A DNA stretch of 32,674 bases from an uncultured Atopostipes sp. (GTDB lineage: Bacteria; Bacillota; Bacilli; Lactobacillales; Carnobacteriaceae_A): contig CAJUOQ010000026.1 in NCBI GenBank assembly GCA_910588235.1, forward strand, positions 1 to 32,674. The letters are read 5' to 3'. Every line of letters starts with the position of its first letter. The stretch's first letter is position 1. Positions 14,455 through 22,369 of this stretch are shown here, one piece after another. Below the pieces are notes generated by a model, which worked only from the letters and a program-made list of their open reading frames with translations, was not told the DNA's origin and searched no databases. The position numbers were made by a program, and so were the translations under genes.

Positions 14455-15855
14455 ATGGGTAAAGAATCATTGAAAATTGTAACCATTGGTGGCGGTTCAA
14501 GTTATACACCGGAGCTAATCGAAGGGTATATTTTACGGAAAGAACAACTACCGATTCGAGAGATTGTTTTGGTGGATATTGAAGCAGGAAAAGAAAAATT
14601 AGAAACAGTCGGTGAAATGGCTAGACGACAAATTAAAGCAGCGGGTTTAGACTGGAAAGTCACTTTAACGTTAGATCGTTTTGAAGCATTAAAAGATGCC
14701 GATTATGTCACGACACAGTTTCGAGTAGGCTTATTAGATGCTCGTATTAAAGACGAAAGAATTCCCTTATCGCATGGTGTCCTCGGTCAAGAAACAAACG
14801 GTGCTGGCGGAATGTTTAAAGCTTTCCGGACGATTCCGGTTATTTTAGATATTATCGAAGATATGAAAGTTCAATGTCCCAATGCTTGGTTAGTCAACTT
14901 CACCAACCCTGCAGGAATGGTGACGGAAGCAGCCATTAAACAAGGAGGTTGGGAGCGAACTTTAGGTTTATGTAATGTTCCTATTGGCCACACAAAATTA
15001 GGTGCGGAAGCTTTAGATATGCCTGAAGAAGATTTATTCTTCCATTATGCGGGCATCAACCACTTCCACTGGCATCGAATTTGGGACAAGGAAGGAAATG
15101 AACGCACGCTCGAAGTCATCGACAAACTTTATAATCCAAAATCGAGCGCTTCTGCGGGTGACATGGAAAACATTCACCAAGCGTCCTTCCACTATGAACA
15201 ATTAAAAGATTTAGAACTATTGCCGTGTGGTTATCACCGTTATTACTATATCGAAGATGAGATGCTCGAACATTCGATCGAAGAATTTGAAGCTGGAGAA
15301 ACGCGAGCCCAAGTGGTCAAAGAAACAGAAAAACGTCTCTTTGAATTGTATAAAGATCCTGCGTTAGATCATAAACCAGAAGAGTTAACCCAGCGTGGCG
15401 GTACCCATTATTCAGATGCAGCTTGTGAGATTATCGCTTCGATTCAAAATGACAAGCACACTGAAATGGTGGTTTCTACCCAAAACAACGGTACCATCAC
15501 TGATTTACCTTATGATTCAGCGGTTGAAGTTTCCGGGGTGGTCACTGGTAAAGGTTTCGTGCCTTATAATTGGGGAACCTTTGAACACCCAGCCGCTCGA
15601 GGAGCTTTACAATTAATGAAGGGGATGGAAGAAACAGTCATCCGCGCAGCGGTGGATGGCGATTATGGAGCCGCTCTTCAAGCCTTCACAATCAATCCTC
15701 TCGTGCCCGGTGGACACATGGCTAAAACATTACTCGATCAAATGCTGTATGCGCACAAAGAGTATTTGCCACAGTTTGCAGATAAAATTAAAGAAATCGA
15801 AGAAAACCAACCAGAAGATATTGAATATATCGATGAATTAATGAAGTCAAACTAA
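14455..15855 (+). CDS. GH4-family 6-phospho-beta-glucosidase-like hydrolase
   Basis: This 466-residue NAD+- and Mn2+-dependent GH4 glycosidase belongs to the family that hydrolyses phosphorylated disaccharides imported by PTS, giving glucose-6-phosphate and a free sugar. The N-terminus has the Rossmann motif IGGGSSYTPEL (11-21). The metal and NAD site includes LVNFTNPAGM, the cysteine in GLCNVPIGH (Cys173) and the histidine in YAGINHFHWH (His203). The overall sequence fits the LicH/CelF 6-phospho-beta-glucosidase branch; alpha versus beta cannot be fixed by eye. AAGGAGG lies before the ATG. It is a single gene with its own operator-bearing promoter and terminator. No PTS permease is present in the window, so the sugar must enter through a transporter encoded elsewhere. 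Confidence 0.9.
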   Translation: MGKESLKIVTIGGGSSYTPELIEGYILRKEQLPIREIVLVDIEAGKEKLETVGEMARRQIKAAGLDWKVTLTLDRFEALKDADYVTTQFRVGLLDARIKDERIPLSHGVLGQETNGAGGMFKAFRTIPVILDIIEDMKVQCPNAWLVNFTNPAGMVTEAAIKQGGWERTLGLCNVPIGHTKLGAEALDMPEEDLFFHYAGINHFHWHRIWDKEGNERTLEVIDKLYNPKSSASAGDMENIHQASFHYEQLKDLELLPCGYHRYYYIEDEMLEHSIEEFEAGETRAQVVKETEKRLFELYKDPALDHKPEELTQRGGTHYSDAACEIIASIQNDKHTEMVVSTQNNGTITDLPYDSAVEVSGVVTGKGFVPYNWGTFEHPAARGALQLMKGMEETVIRAAVDGDYGAALQAFTINPLVPGGHMAKTLLDQMLYAHKEYLPQFADKIKEIEENQPEDIEYIDELMKSN

Positions 15856-15876
15856 GAATCATTCATATGAAAAGAA

Positions 15877-15907
15877 AAGCCCAGACAAAAAATGTCTGGA
15901 CTTTTTT
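15877..15907 (+). terminator. Terminator of the GH4 gene
   Basis: The stem CCAGACA (15881-15887) with TGTCTGG (15893-15899) has a 5-A loop, is extended by AAG/CTT and is followed by six Ts. Confidence 0.9.
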
Positions 15908-15936
15908 ATGCTTTATATCATATTTGTCGAGCTTTC

Positions 15937-15973
15937 AAAAAACGAACGACTTTATATTGAATAGCCGTCCGTT
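15937..15973 (-). terminator. Terminator of the CitMHS transporter gene
   Basis: A 10-base stem (15941-15950 with 15964-15973, some G-T pairs) has a 13-base loop and is followed on the minus strand by TTTTTTG. Together with the GH4 terminator it insulates the convergent genes. Confidence 0.8.
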
Positions 15974-15992
15974 AAAAATGAATATTTATATT

Positions 15993-17297
15993 TTAAAAAG
16001 GGATGACTCCAAGGAAAGTCGCGACAAGTAATGTCAGGATACTTGATCCCCACATAATCGGGAGGTTTGCCTTGATGTGGTCACCAATGGTTGTTCCAGA
16101 TAGCGCAACACCCACATAGTTAGCCGCAACCGTTGGACTAATGTAAGTACCATAAGTTCCTGTAATTAAGAATGTCGCAGCTACAGCTTCTGGTGATACA
16201 CCAAAGGGTTCAACAATTCCAATAATAATAGGAATTAATGCAAAGTAAAAAGCATCTGTTCCTAGAGCCATCATTAATGGTACTGCGAATAAAGCCAAGA
16301 ACCAATGTAAGTGTGGAGTAATAAAATCAGGTAAAATGTTAATGATCGTTGTTGCCATCGCTTCAACCATTCCTGATTCTTGAATGACCCCAATGAAAAT
16401 TCCTACTGAAAATAGTGTCATCGTCATAACAATCGCATTGTTCCCAAACTCTTCAATTTTTTGGCCTTGCTCCTTAACCGAACGAAAGTTTCCGAGGATA
16501 GCTAAAGCGAAAGCCACCATAAAAATAAAGTGCATCGGAAAACCAAAGTCTGCAAATAAAAAGAATAACATCACAATCGTTAAGACTAAGTTGTAAATAT
16601 ATAAACTTTTGCTGGTTTTCATTTCTTGGTTTCCGTCACCAACCATCTCAGCAACTTCTAAGTCCTCGCCTTGTAATCCTGCTCCGCGAGCTTTTTCACG
16701 ACGAGAATGAAAGACAGCAATTCCTGCAGCTAATATAAACATAAAAATAACAGCAGGTAAGATGAATGAATATAAATCAAACACCTCTACTTGTGCCACA
16801 GAAGCTGCACGTATGGTGGGTCCACCCCATGGAATGATATTCATCGCCGCCATTAAACCAATCACAGTTCCCAGAAACGCGGTTGGTCGTACATTTAACC
16901 GATCCATAATTGGTTTAAACGCTGGAATCGCAATTAAATATGTAGAAGCTCCACTACCATCTAGGTGAGAAACAGCCGCCACAAGAATCACAGCGATAAA
17001 AATAGCCGTAATATTCTTTCCCACTTTACCAATAATGAAATCAACTAGTGGATCAAACAATCCTTGTTCCGACATCAGCGTGAAAAACGAGATGGAGAAC
17101 AAGAACAGTACCGCAGTATTTAAAATCGAACCTAAGCCCGTTTCGACATATCCACTAAATTGCGCAATGTCTGCACCAATTAAAATGGAAGCGATTAATG
17201 GAAATAGAATAAAAGCAACGGGTGGTGCCATTTTTTCTGCAATTAATACGTACATTAAAGCTATAATAAGTAAAAACCCAATAATAGCCAAATACAT
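15993..17297 (-). CDS. CitMHS-family (citrate/metal-citrate:H+) transporter
   Basis: This 434-residue polytopic membrane protein has about twelve hydrophobic helices and a central cytosolic loop (about 200-235) rich in Glu and Gly. Family features are the start MYLAIIGFLLIIALMYVLIA, VSHLDGSGASTYLIAIPAFKP, NIIPWGGPTIRAASV, LMMALGTDAFYFALIPII and GTYISPTVAANYVGVAL. CitMHS proteins such as Bacillus CitM and CitH bring in divalent-metal-citrate with protons. It diverges from the oxaloacetate decarboxylase genes, as expected for a citrate or related carboxylate pathway. No citrate lyase is nearby, so another di- or tricarboxylate is possible. AGGAGG precedes the ATG. The promoter carries a cre-like site over its start point. 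Confidence 0.9.
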   Translation of the reverse strand: MYLAIIGFLLIIALMYVLIAEKMAPPVAFILFPLIASILIGADIAQFSGYVETGLGSILNTAVLFLFSISFFTLMSEQGLFDPLVDFIIGKVGKNITAIFIAVILVAAVSHLDGSGASTYLIAIPAFKPIMDRLNVRPTAFLGTVIGLMAAMNIIPWGGPTIRAASVAQVEVFDLYSFILPAVIFMFILAAGIAVFHSRREKARGAGLQGEDLEVAEMVGDGNQEMKTSKSLYIYNLVLTIVMLFFLFADFGFPMHFIFMVAFALAILGNFRSVKEQGQKIEEFGNNAIVMTMTLFSVGIFIGVIQESGMVEAMATTIINILPDFITPHLHWFLALFAVPLMMALGTDAFYFALIPIIIGIVEPFGVSPEAVAATFLITGTYGTYISPTVAANYVGVALSGTTIGDHIKANLPIMWGSSILTLLVATFLGVIPF

Positions 17298-17358
17298 TTT
17301 TTTCCTCCTAATAAGTATTTATTTTTATTTCGGCAAGACAACTTCGTGAAACTATTAT

Positions 17359-17372
17359 CGTAACCGATTACA
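17359..17372. promoter_or_regulatory. cre-like site (CcpA box) at the citrate transporter promoter
   Basis: On the minus strand TGTAATCGGTTACG matches TGNAANCGNTNNCA except at the last base. It lies just downstream of the -10 box, covering the predicted transcription start. Confidence 0.7.
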
Positions 17373-17378
17373 TAATTC

Positions 17379-17406
17379 ATTTTAATCTTAATTTTTTAGA
17401 ATACAA
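17379..17406 (-). promoter_or_regulatory. Promoter of the CitMHS transporter gene
   Basis: Minus-strand -35 TTGTAT (17401-17406), a 16-base spacer and -10 TAAAAT (17379-17384). The leader of about 75 bases contains the cre-like site. Confidence 0.55.
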
Positions 17407-17653
17407 GGTTTTAATTGTTCTTCTGTTGTGCTTTTGTAAAAACGTTTTAAATGAGATGAAACAAGGTGTTTTGATATAATATTATTCTTTTACTTTAATA
17501 ATAAACAGACGTTTAAATAATAAATTATCAAGTTAATAATTTTACAAAGTTACTGTTGTCAATCTTCAAAAAATAGGTGTAAAACGCCAGTTTTCAAGGG
17601 CTGTACAAAAAAACATCTATAGAACAATAATAAGCGCGATTCTGATTTCATTT
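17407..17653. other. AT-rich divergent control region between citrate transporter and oad genes
   Basis: No ORF with a ribosome binding site is present. The region contains a palindrome AAAACGTTTT (17439-17448, a cre-like core without its outer bases) and a 7-base inverted repeat TATTATT/AATAATA (17480-17486 with 17497-17503). AT-rich repeats of this kind are common targets of citrate regulators such as CitO/CitI, but no match is claimed. Confidence 0.4.
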
Positions 17654-17674
17654 TGTAAGCATTTACCCTACAAT
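17646..17674 (+). promoter_or_regulatory. Promoter of the oadA operon with overlapping cre-like site
   Basis: The -10 is TACAAT (17669-17674), with a weak -35 TTTCAT 17 bases upstream. TGTAAGCATTTACC (17654-17667) in the spacer agrees with the cre pattern at most positions but has CA in place of the central CG. Confidence 0.5.
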
Positions 17675-17711
17675 ATAAGTGAAGTATTGTATAAGAAAGG
17701 TGGAAAAATTT

Positions 17712-19103
17712 ATGACAGAAATACGCGTGAACGAGACCGTCTTGCGTGATGCTCATCAAAGTCTCATGGCAACCCGAATGTCAACAGATGATATGTTGCC
17801 GATTGTAGAAAAGATGGATCAAGCCGGTTATTACGCTCTTGAGATGTGGGGAGGCGCCACTTATGATTCTGCGATTCGTTTCTTAAACGAAGACCCTTGG
17901 GAAAGACTCCGAGAAATTCGTAAACGTACACCCAACACCAAGCTTATGATGCTATTAAGAGGTCAAAACCTGATTGGCTATCGTCATTATGCTGATGATT
18001 TAGTGGACAAATTTATTGAAAACGCTACGAAAAACGGGATTGATATTTTCCGTATTTTCGACGCACTCAATGATCCGCGAAACTTAGAAGCTTCTTTAAA
18101 AGCCATCAAAAAGTATGGCGCACATGCTCAATTAACGATTGCTTATACAACAAGTGAAGTGCATACCGTTGAATATTATAAAGATCTTGCCGAACAATAT
18201 AATAATATGGGGGCAGACTCCATTTGTCTAAAAGATATGGCAGGTATTTTAACCCCAGCCGTTGCTCGTGAGCTGATCCCTGCCATTAAAGAAGTCATCG
18301 ATGTTCCTCTGAACTTGCATACACACGCGACAAGTAGTACCGCTCATATGACTTATTTAACAGCGGTAGAAGCCGGTGTCGATATCATTGATACCGCCAT
18401 TTCTCCTTTTGCTGAAGGGACGAGTCAACCCGCTACGGAATCTATGGCGTTAGCTTTTGAAGAGTTAGGGATTGATACACATTTAGATATTGATGTTTTA
18501 GAAGAAATCGCGGATTACTTTAAAGGGATTCGTGATAAATACTTAGAGAATGGCACCTTAGATCCCAAAATGATGTTCGCTGATCCTAAAGCCTTAATTT
18601 ACCAAGTACCTGGAGGCATGCTTTCGAACTTAAATTCCCAACTGCGTGAAGCAGGCGCTCTAGATAAGTATGATGAGGTATTAAATGAAGTACCAAACGT
18701 CCGAGCAGATCTAGGCTATCCGCCATTAGTTACGCCAATGAGTCAGATGGTAGGGACCCAAGCTGTCTTTAATATTTTAACGAGAGAACGTTATAAGATT
18801 GTTCCCAATGAAATCAAGGATTATCTCAAAGGATTTTACGGGAAAACACCAGCGCCCGTGGATGAAGAGTTCCGCAGATCGATTATCGGGGATGATGACG
18901 TGATTGATTTCCGTCCAGCCGATCGACTAGATCCTGAGTTTGATAAGTTGAAAGAAGAGCTGGGAGAGTTAGCGAAAAACGATGAAGATGTTTTAACTTA
19001 TGCTCTCTTCCCGCAAACAGGTCGCGAATATTTAGAAAAGAAATATCTAGCACCTACAGCTTCAGATGAACCCATTAAAATCCAAGCGCGCTACGGTAAG
19101 TAA
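17712..19103 (+). CDS. oadA: Oxaloacetate decarboxylase alpha subunit, carboxyltransferase domain only
   Basis: This subunit transfers the carboxyl group of oxaloacetate to protein-bound biotin, leaving pyruvate. The 463 residues form a TIM-barrel carboxyltransferase of the OadA/pyruvate carboxylase family: VLRDAHQSLMATRMST with metal ligand Asp13, EMWGGATYD, MLLRGQNLIGYRHY, FRIFDALND, CLKDMAG with the carbamylated lysine (Lys174), LHTHATSS with ligands His203 and His205, then the conserved C-terminal half. The attached biotin domain of Klebsiella-type OadA is absent; biotin is on a separate protein encoded two genes downstream. An in-frame ATG at 17679 lies in the leader. AAAGGTGG before the ATG at 17712, and homology beginning at TEIRVNETVLRD, fix the start. 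First gene of oadA-oadG-biotin carrier-oadB. Confidence 0.94.
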   Translation: MTEIRVNETVLRDAHQSLMATRMSTDDMLPIVEKMDQAGYYALEMWGGATYDSAIRFLNEDPWERLREIRKRTPNTKLMMLLRGQNLIGYRHYADDLVDKFIENATKNGIDIFRIFDALNDPRNLEASLKAIKKYGAHAQLTIAYTTSEVHTVEYYKDLAEQYNNMGADSICLKDMAGILTPAVARELIPAIKEVIDVPLNLHTHATSSTAHMTYLTAVEAGVDIIDTAISPFAEGTSQPATESMALAFEELGIDTHLDIDVLEEIADYFKGIRDKYLENGTLDPKMMFADPKALIYQVPGGMLSNLNSQLREAGALDKYDEVLNEVPNVRADLGYPPLVTPMSQMVGTQAVFNILTRERYKIVPNEIKDYLKGFYGKTPAPVDEEFRRSIIGDDDVIDFRPADRLDPEFDKLKEELGELAKNDEDVLTYALFPQTGREYLEKKYLAPTASDEPIKIQARYGK

Positions 19104-19133
19104 GATAATTGAAGAAATTCAAGGAGGAATCAC

Positions 19134-19448
19134 ATGGAAACCATTAGTATTCTTGATGGGTTAACTTTAACTGTCGCTTCAATGTTGGTTGTTTTTACTG
19201 TATTAGCAGCCATCTGGGGATTGGTGGAAGTCACTTCAAAACTAGTCCAAAGTTCTGAAACAGATGCTGGTTCGACAGAAATGAGCCAACCTACTGCAAG
19301 TCAAGCGATAGCGCCCCAATCAACAACGAACACTCTAGCCCCAAATTCTAAGCATCAAAAAGTTGCGGAATTAATGGCTTTAGTTTTAGCTTCCGAAGAC
19401 GAACCCAATAAAAAATTCGAAATCGTTGAATCGCAACGAATTAAATAA
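19134..19448 (+). CDS. oadG: Oxaloacetate decarboxylase gamma subunit
   Basis: This small 104-residue membrane protein has one N-terminal transmembrane helix (about 8-32, LTLTVASMLVVFTVLAAIWG) and a cytosolic Ser/Thr/Gln-rich linker. It ends in a short helical segment (KVAELMALVLASEDE), the usual plan of OadG. The gamma subunit anchors the carboxyltransferase to the membrane subunit and supports assembly. AAGGAGG lies 7 bases before the ATG. It sits 30 bases after oadA and 17 bases before the biotin carrier gene, all in one operon. Sequence similarity among gamma subunits is low, so the call rests on topology, length and context. Confidence 0.85.
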   Translation: METISILDGLTLTVASMLVVFTVLAAIWGLVEVTSKLVQSSETDAGSTEMSQPTASQAIAPQSTTNTLAPNSKHQKVAELMALVLASEDEPNKKFEIVESQRIK

Positions 19449-19465
19449 ATGGAGGAAAATATACA

Positions 19466-19825
19466 ATGAAAAAATACGAAATTGAAATTAATAATGAAGT
19501 TTATCGTGTAGCGGTGAAAGAATTATCAGCGGACGCAGAAATGTCTACTGAACAGACTCCGACAGAGTCAACATCGGAAACTCAGCCCACTGCACAACCC
19601 GTCACATCTGCAGAAGGCACCGAAGTGAAAGCGCCTATGCCAGGTACGATTCTTAAAGTGAATGTTAGTGCGGGGCAATCCGTCGCCGAAGGAGAGGCTT
19701 TGGTTGTTTTAGAAGCTATGAAGATGGAAAACGAAGTGGTGGCGCCTGCGGATGGAGTTGTCGGTGAGATCTTCGTCAACGCGAATGATCGTGTGGAAGC
19801 TGACCAAATTCTTCTCACAATATAG
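19466..19825 (+). CDS. Biotin carrier protein of oxaloacetate decarboxylase
   Basis: This 119-residue protein has a short N-terminal beta motif (MKKYEIEINNEVYRVAVKEL), a flexible Pro/Thr/Ser/Gln linker (about 25-50) and a C-terminal biotinyl/lipoyl domain (52-119). The biotinylated lysine is Lys86 in EAMKMEN. It shuttles carboxybiotin from OadA to the sodium-pumping subunit OadB. In Klebsiella this domain is fused to OadA; in Enterococcus-type loci it is separate, as here. GGAGG precedes the ATG. The KAPMPGTILKV motif and the symmetric loop carrying the lysine are intact. A biotin ligase (birA) is needed to charge it and is not in the window. Confidence 0.92.
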   Translation: MKKYEIEINNEVYRVAVKELSADAEMSTEQTPTESTSETQPTAQPVTSAEGTEVKAPMPGTILKVNVSAGQSVAEGEALVVLEAMKMENEVVAPADGVVGEIFVNANDRVEADQILLTI

Positions 19826-19840
19826 GAGGCATTGGATTAA

Positions 19841-20971
19841 ATGATTGAATCGATTAATGAACTTATTACAACTTCCGGGTTATTAAATATAACCTTTAAA
19901 GAAATTATTGTTCTGGCTATTGCTCTCATTTTAATTTATTTGGCGGTTGCCAAAGAATATGAGCCATATTTATTAATCCCAATTGGCTTTGGGATGCTGT
20001 TAGCTAATCTTCCCTTAACAGGTTTGATGGATGCAGCTTCTGGCGGTGAAAATGGTGGGCTCCTTTATTATCTTTACCAAGGAGTCGGTTTAGGAATCTT
20101 TCCGCCCCTGATTTTCTTATGTTTGGGCGCTTCTACTGACTTTGGTCCACTGATTGCGAATCCTAAAACATTATTGTTAGGTGGTGCTGCTCAATTCGGT
20201 ATTTTTGCTGCGTTTTTCGGTGCCTTAGCTTTGGGTATGTCCCCTTCTGAATCCGCATCGATTGGAATTATTGGAGGAGCGGATGGTCCAACAGCGATCT
20301 ATCTCTCTTCACAACTCGCTGAACATATTTTACCAACCATTGCTATTGCGGCTTATTCTTACATGGCCCTGGTTCCGATTATTCAACCACCAATTATGAA
20401 GGCTTTAACGACTGAGGAAGAAAGAAAAACAGTGATGAAACAAGCTCGACCAGTTTCTAAAAAAGAAAAAATTATCTTCCCAATTGTCGTGACCATCTTT
20501 GTAAGTCTACTGATTCCATCAGCAGCTTCATTGGTGGGCATGTTAATGTTAGGAAACTTAATTCGTGAAAGTAACGTTGTGCCTTTATTGGCGGATACTT
20601 TAGAAAACTCTATGATGTATATTATTACCATATTATTAGGAGTTTCTGTGGGAGCAAGTGCGAATGCGGAAACATTATTATCCCTCGATACTCTTATCAT
20701 TATTGCTTTAGGGCTCTTTGCTTTTATTGTTGGAACTACAAGTGGTGTTTTAATGGGTAAATTAATGTACAAGCTCACTGGTGGAAAAATCAATCCTCTC
20801 ATTGGTTCAGCAGGCGTATCGGCTGTCCCTATGGCCGCTCGTGTTGCACAAGGTGAAGGTATTAAAGCCAACCCAAATAACTATTTATTAATGCATGCTA
20901 TGGGACCTAACGTAGCTGGTGTGATCGGCTCAGCGGTCGCAGCGGGTATTTTCTTAAGTTTCTTTGGCTAA
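19841..20971 (+). CDS. oadB: Oxaloacetate decarboxylase beta subunit, Na+ pump
   Basis: This 376-residue membrane protein has roughly nine or more hydrophobic helices. It decarboxylates carboxybiotin and couples the reaction to outward pumping of Na+. The conserved intramembrane motif GIIGGADGPTAIY holds the essential aspartate (Asp148; Asp203 in Klebsiella). Other family segments are YQGVGLGIFPPLIFLCLGA, IIQPPIMKALTT, GVSVGASANAETLL, SAGVSAVPMAARVAQ and LLMHAMGPNVAGVIGSAVAA. It is a typical subunit, slightly shorter at the N-terminus than enterobacterial OadB. AGGAGG precedes the ATG with a 10-base spacing. Last gene of the operon, closed by a bidirectional terminator. Confidence 0.94.
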   Translation: MIESINELITTSGLLNITFKEIIVLAIALILIYLAVAKEYEPYLLIPIGFGMLLANLPLTGLMDAASGGENGGLLYYLYQGVGLGIFPPLIFLCLGASTDFGPLIANPKTLLLGGAAQFGIFAAFFGALALGMSPSESASIGIIGGADGPTAIYLSSQLAEHILPTIAIAAYSYMALVPIIQPPIMKALTTEEERKTVMKQARPVSKKEKIIFPIVVTIFVSLLIPSAASLVGMLMLGNLIRESNVVPLLADTLENSMMYIITILLGVSVGASANAETLLSLDTLIIIALGLFAFIVGTTSGVLMGKLMYKLTGGKINPLIGSAGVSAVPMAARVAQGEGIKANPNNYLLMHAMGPNVAGVIGSAVAAGIFLSFFG

Positions 20972-20987
20972 ATTTTTTTACAATTGA

Positions 20988-21033
20988 ATAAGAAAAAAGG
21001 AGTTTGGAACAATTCCAAACTCCTTTTCTTATT
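20988..21033. terminator. Bidirectional terminator between oadB and the amino-acid ABC operon
   Basis: A perfect 11-base stem (20999-21009 GGAGTTTGGAA with 21013-21023) is flanked by A-runs on the left and T-runs on the right, so it can stop convergent transcription from both sides. Confidence 0.92.
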
Positions 21034-21037
21034 CTCA

Positions 21038-21706
21038 TTAAATTTCGCTTGTACGGAAAGCAATCGTTCGTCCAAGATATTTTGATAATAAAGATAATGC
21101 ATAACAAATAACAAAATATAAGAACGCGAGAGCGATAAACATCGGGATCACATAAGCAGTGTCCTGCCCATAAATGATTTTCGCATTATGCGTTAACTCT
21201 GGCAATGTAATAATGGTCGCAAGCGAGGTATCCTTGATCAATGCAATCAGCTGACTGACTACAGAAGGCAAGGTATCTCTGACGGCTTGCGGGAACAAGA
21301 TATAACGCATCACTTTTGTCTTCGTCATGCCTGAAGCTAGTCCTGCTTCCGTTTGTCCTTTCGGTACAGCTTTTAAACCACCGCGTAAAATCTCTGAGAT
21401 CATCGAAGCCTCAAAGATAGACATAGCGGCAACAGTTGACCAAAAGACATCTAAACTAACGCCCATTTCCGGTAAAGCAAAGTACGTAAAGAATATAATG
21501 AGTAGTAAAGGTAAGTTACGGATAATGTCCACAACCCAACCCACTACTTTTGATACGACGGGAATTTCAAAGTAACGAATAATCCCTAAAATAAACCCTA
21601 AGATAACACTGAAAATAATAGAATAAAAGGCAACCTCAACAGTTATAAGGAGACCTTCTAATAAAAATCGAATATTCATCCAAGAAAATGCTTCAACAAA
21701 ATTCAT
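21038..21706 (-). CDS. Polar amino-acid ABC transporter permease 2
   Basis: This 222-residue HisM/GltK-type inner membrane permease has about five helices and the EAA loop that contacts the ATPase: EILRGGLKAVPKGQTEAGLA near residues 104-123, followed by SGMTKTKVMRYILFPQAVRD. It begins MNFVEAFSWMNIRFLLEGLL. Together with the adjacent permease it forms the heterodimeric channel for glutamate, glutamine or aspartate, judged from family likeness. AGGAGG lies upstream. The gene follows the first permease after 12 bases and is the last of the four-gene operon. Confidence 0.93.
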   Translation of the reverse strand: MNFVEAFSWMNIRFLLEGLLITVEVAFYSIIFSVILGFILGIIRYFEIPVVSKVVGWVVDIIRNLPLLLIIFFTYFALPEMGVSLDVFWSTVAAMSIFEASMISEILRGGLKAVPKGQTEAGLASGMTKTKVMRYILFPQAVRDTLPSVVSQLIALIKDTSLATIITLPELTHNAKIIYGQDTAYVIPMFIALAFLYFVICYALSLLSKYLGRTIAFRTSEI

Positions 21707-21718
21707 TCAATCTCCTCC

Positions 21719-22369
21719 TTAATTGTTGTGTACCCCTAATTTGTCTTCCAGTTTCCGTGTGAAGTAAGTTAATGGTAAAGTAATAACTAAGTAAATAAGT
21801 CCCACTAATACGTAAGTACTTAGCGTATTAAATGTTTCCATCGCTACAAAGTCTCCATAATACATTAAGTCTAAACCGGCCACCATCGCTAAGATGGAGG
21901 AGTTCTTCACTAAGTTAATAAACTGGTTTCCTAATGGAGGTAGCACAATACGGATCGCTTGGGGTAGGATCACGTAACGCATAATCTGCATTTGCTTCAT
22001 CCCTTGGGAAAGCCCTGCTTCCATCTGCCCTTTCGGCACTGTCAAAATTCCTGCACGAACGTTGTCAGCAATAAAGGACGAAGTATAGATCGTTAAACCG
22101 ATCGTACCTGCCCAAAATCCTGAAATACCTACCCAGTACATAGGAATCACTACATAGAAAAACATCACAATAATTAATAAGGGGATATTTCTAAAGAACT
22201 CTACATAGGCATTGGCTAAACCACTAACTATTTTATTAGAAGTTACTTGCAGCATCCCCATCAGTGATCCAATAATCAAACTGAAGACTAAAGCAATCAT
22301 ACTTGCAATCAATGTATTGATAAAGCCCTCTAGCAGTAGGGGCCAGTATTGTTGTAATAAACTAATCAT
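21719..22369 (-). CDS. Polar amino-acid ABC transporter permease 1
   Basis: This 216-residue HisQ/GltJ-type permease starts MISLLQQYWPLLLEGFINTL, has about five transmembrane helices and the EAA motif NVRAGILTVPKGQMEAGLSQ, then GMKQMQIMRYVILPQAIRIV. Its ATG overlaps the stop of the binding-protein gene by four bases (ATGA), a sign of translational coupling. It is paired with the following permease. The substrate is a polar amino acid, most likely of the glutamate/glutamine group, given the gene order ATPase-binding protein-permease-permease (as in the corynebacterial gluABCD cluster). Confidence 0.93.
   Translation of the reverse strand: MISLLQQYWPLLLEGFINTLIASMIALVFSLIIGSLMGMLQVTSNKIVSGLANAYVEFFRNIPLLIIVMFFYVVIPMYWVGISGFWAGTIGLTIYTSSFIADNVRAGILTVPKGQMEAGLSQGMKQMQIMRYVILPQAIRIVLPPLGNQFINLVKNSSILAMVAGLDLMYYGDFVAMETFNTLSTYVLVGLIYLVITLPLTYFTRKLEDKLGVHNN

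Noticed and set aside
20383..20871. 162-codon open frame antisense to oadB
   Set aside because: It lies wholly inside a well-supported membrane protein gene, and the translated product has low-complexity features expected of a reverse-frame shadow.
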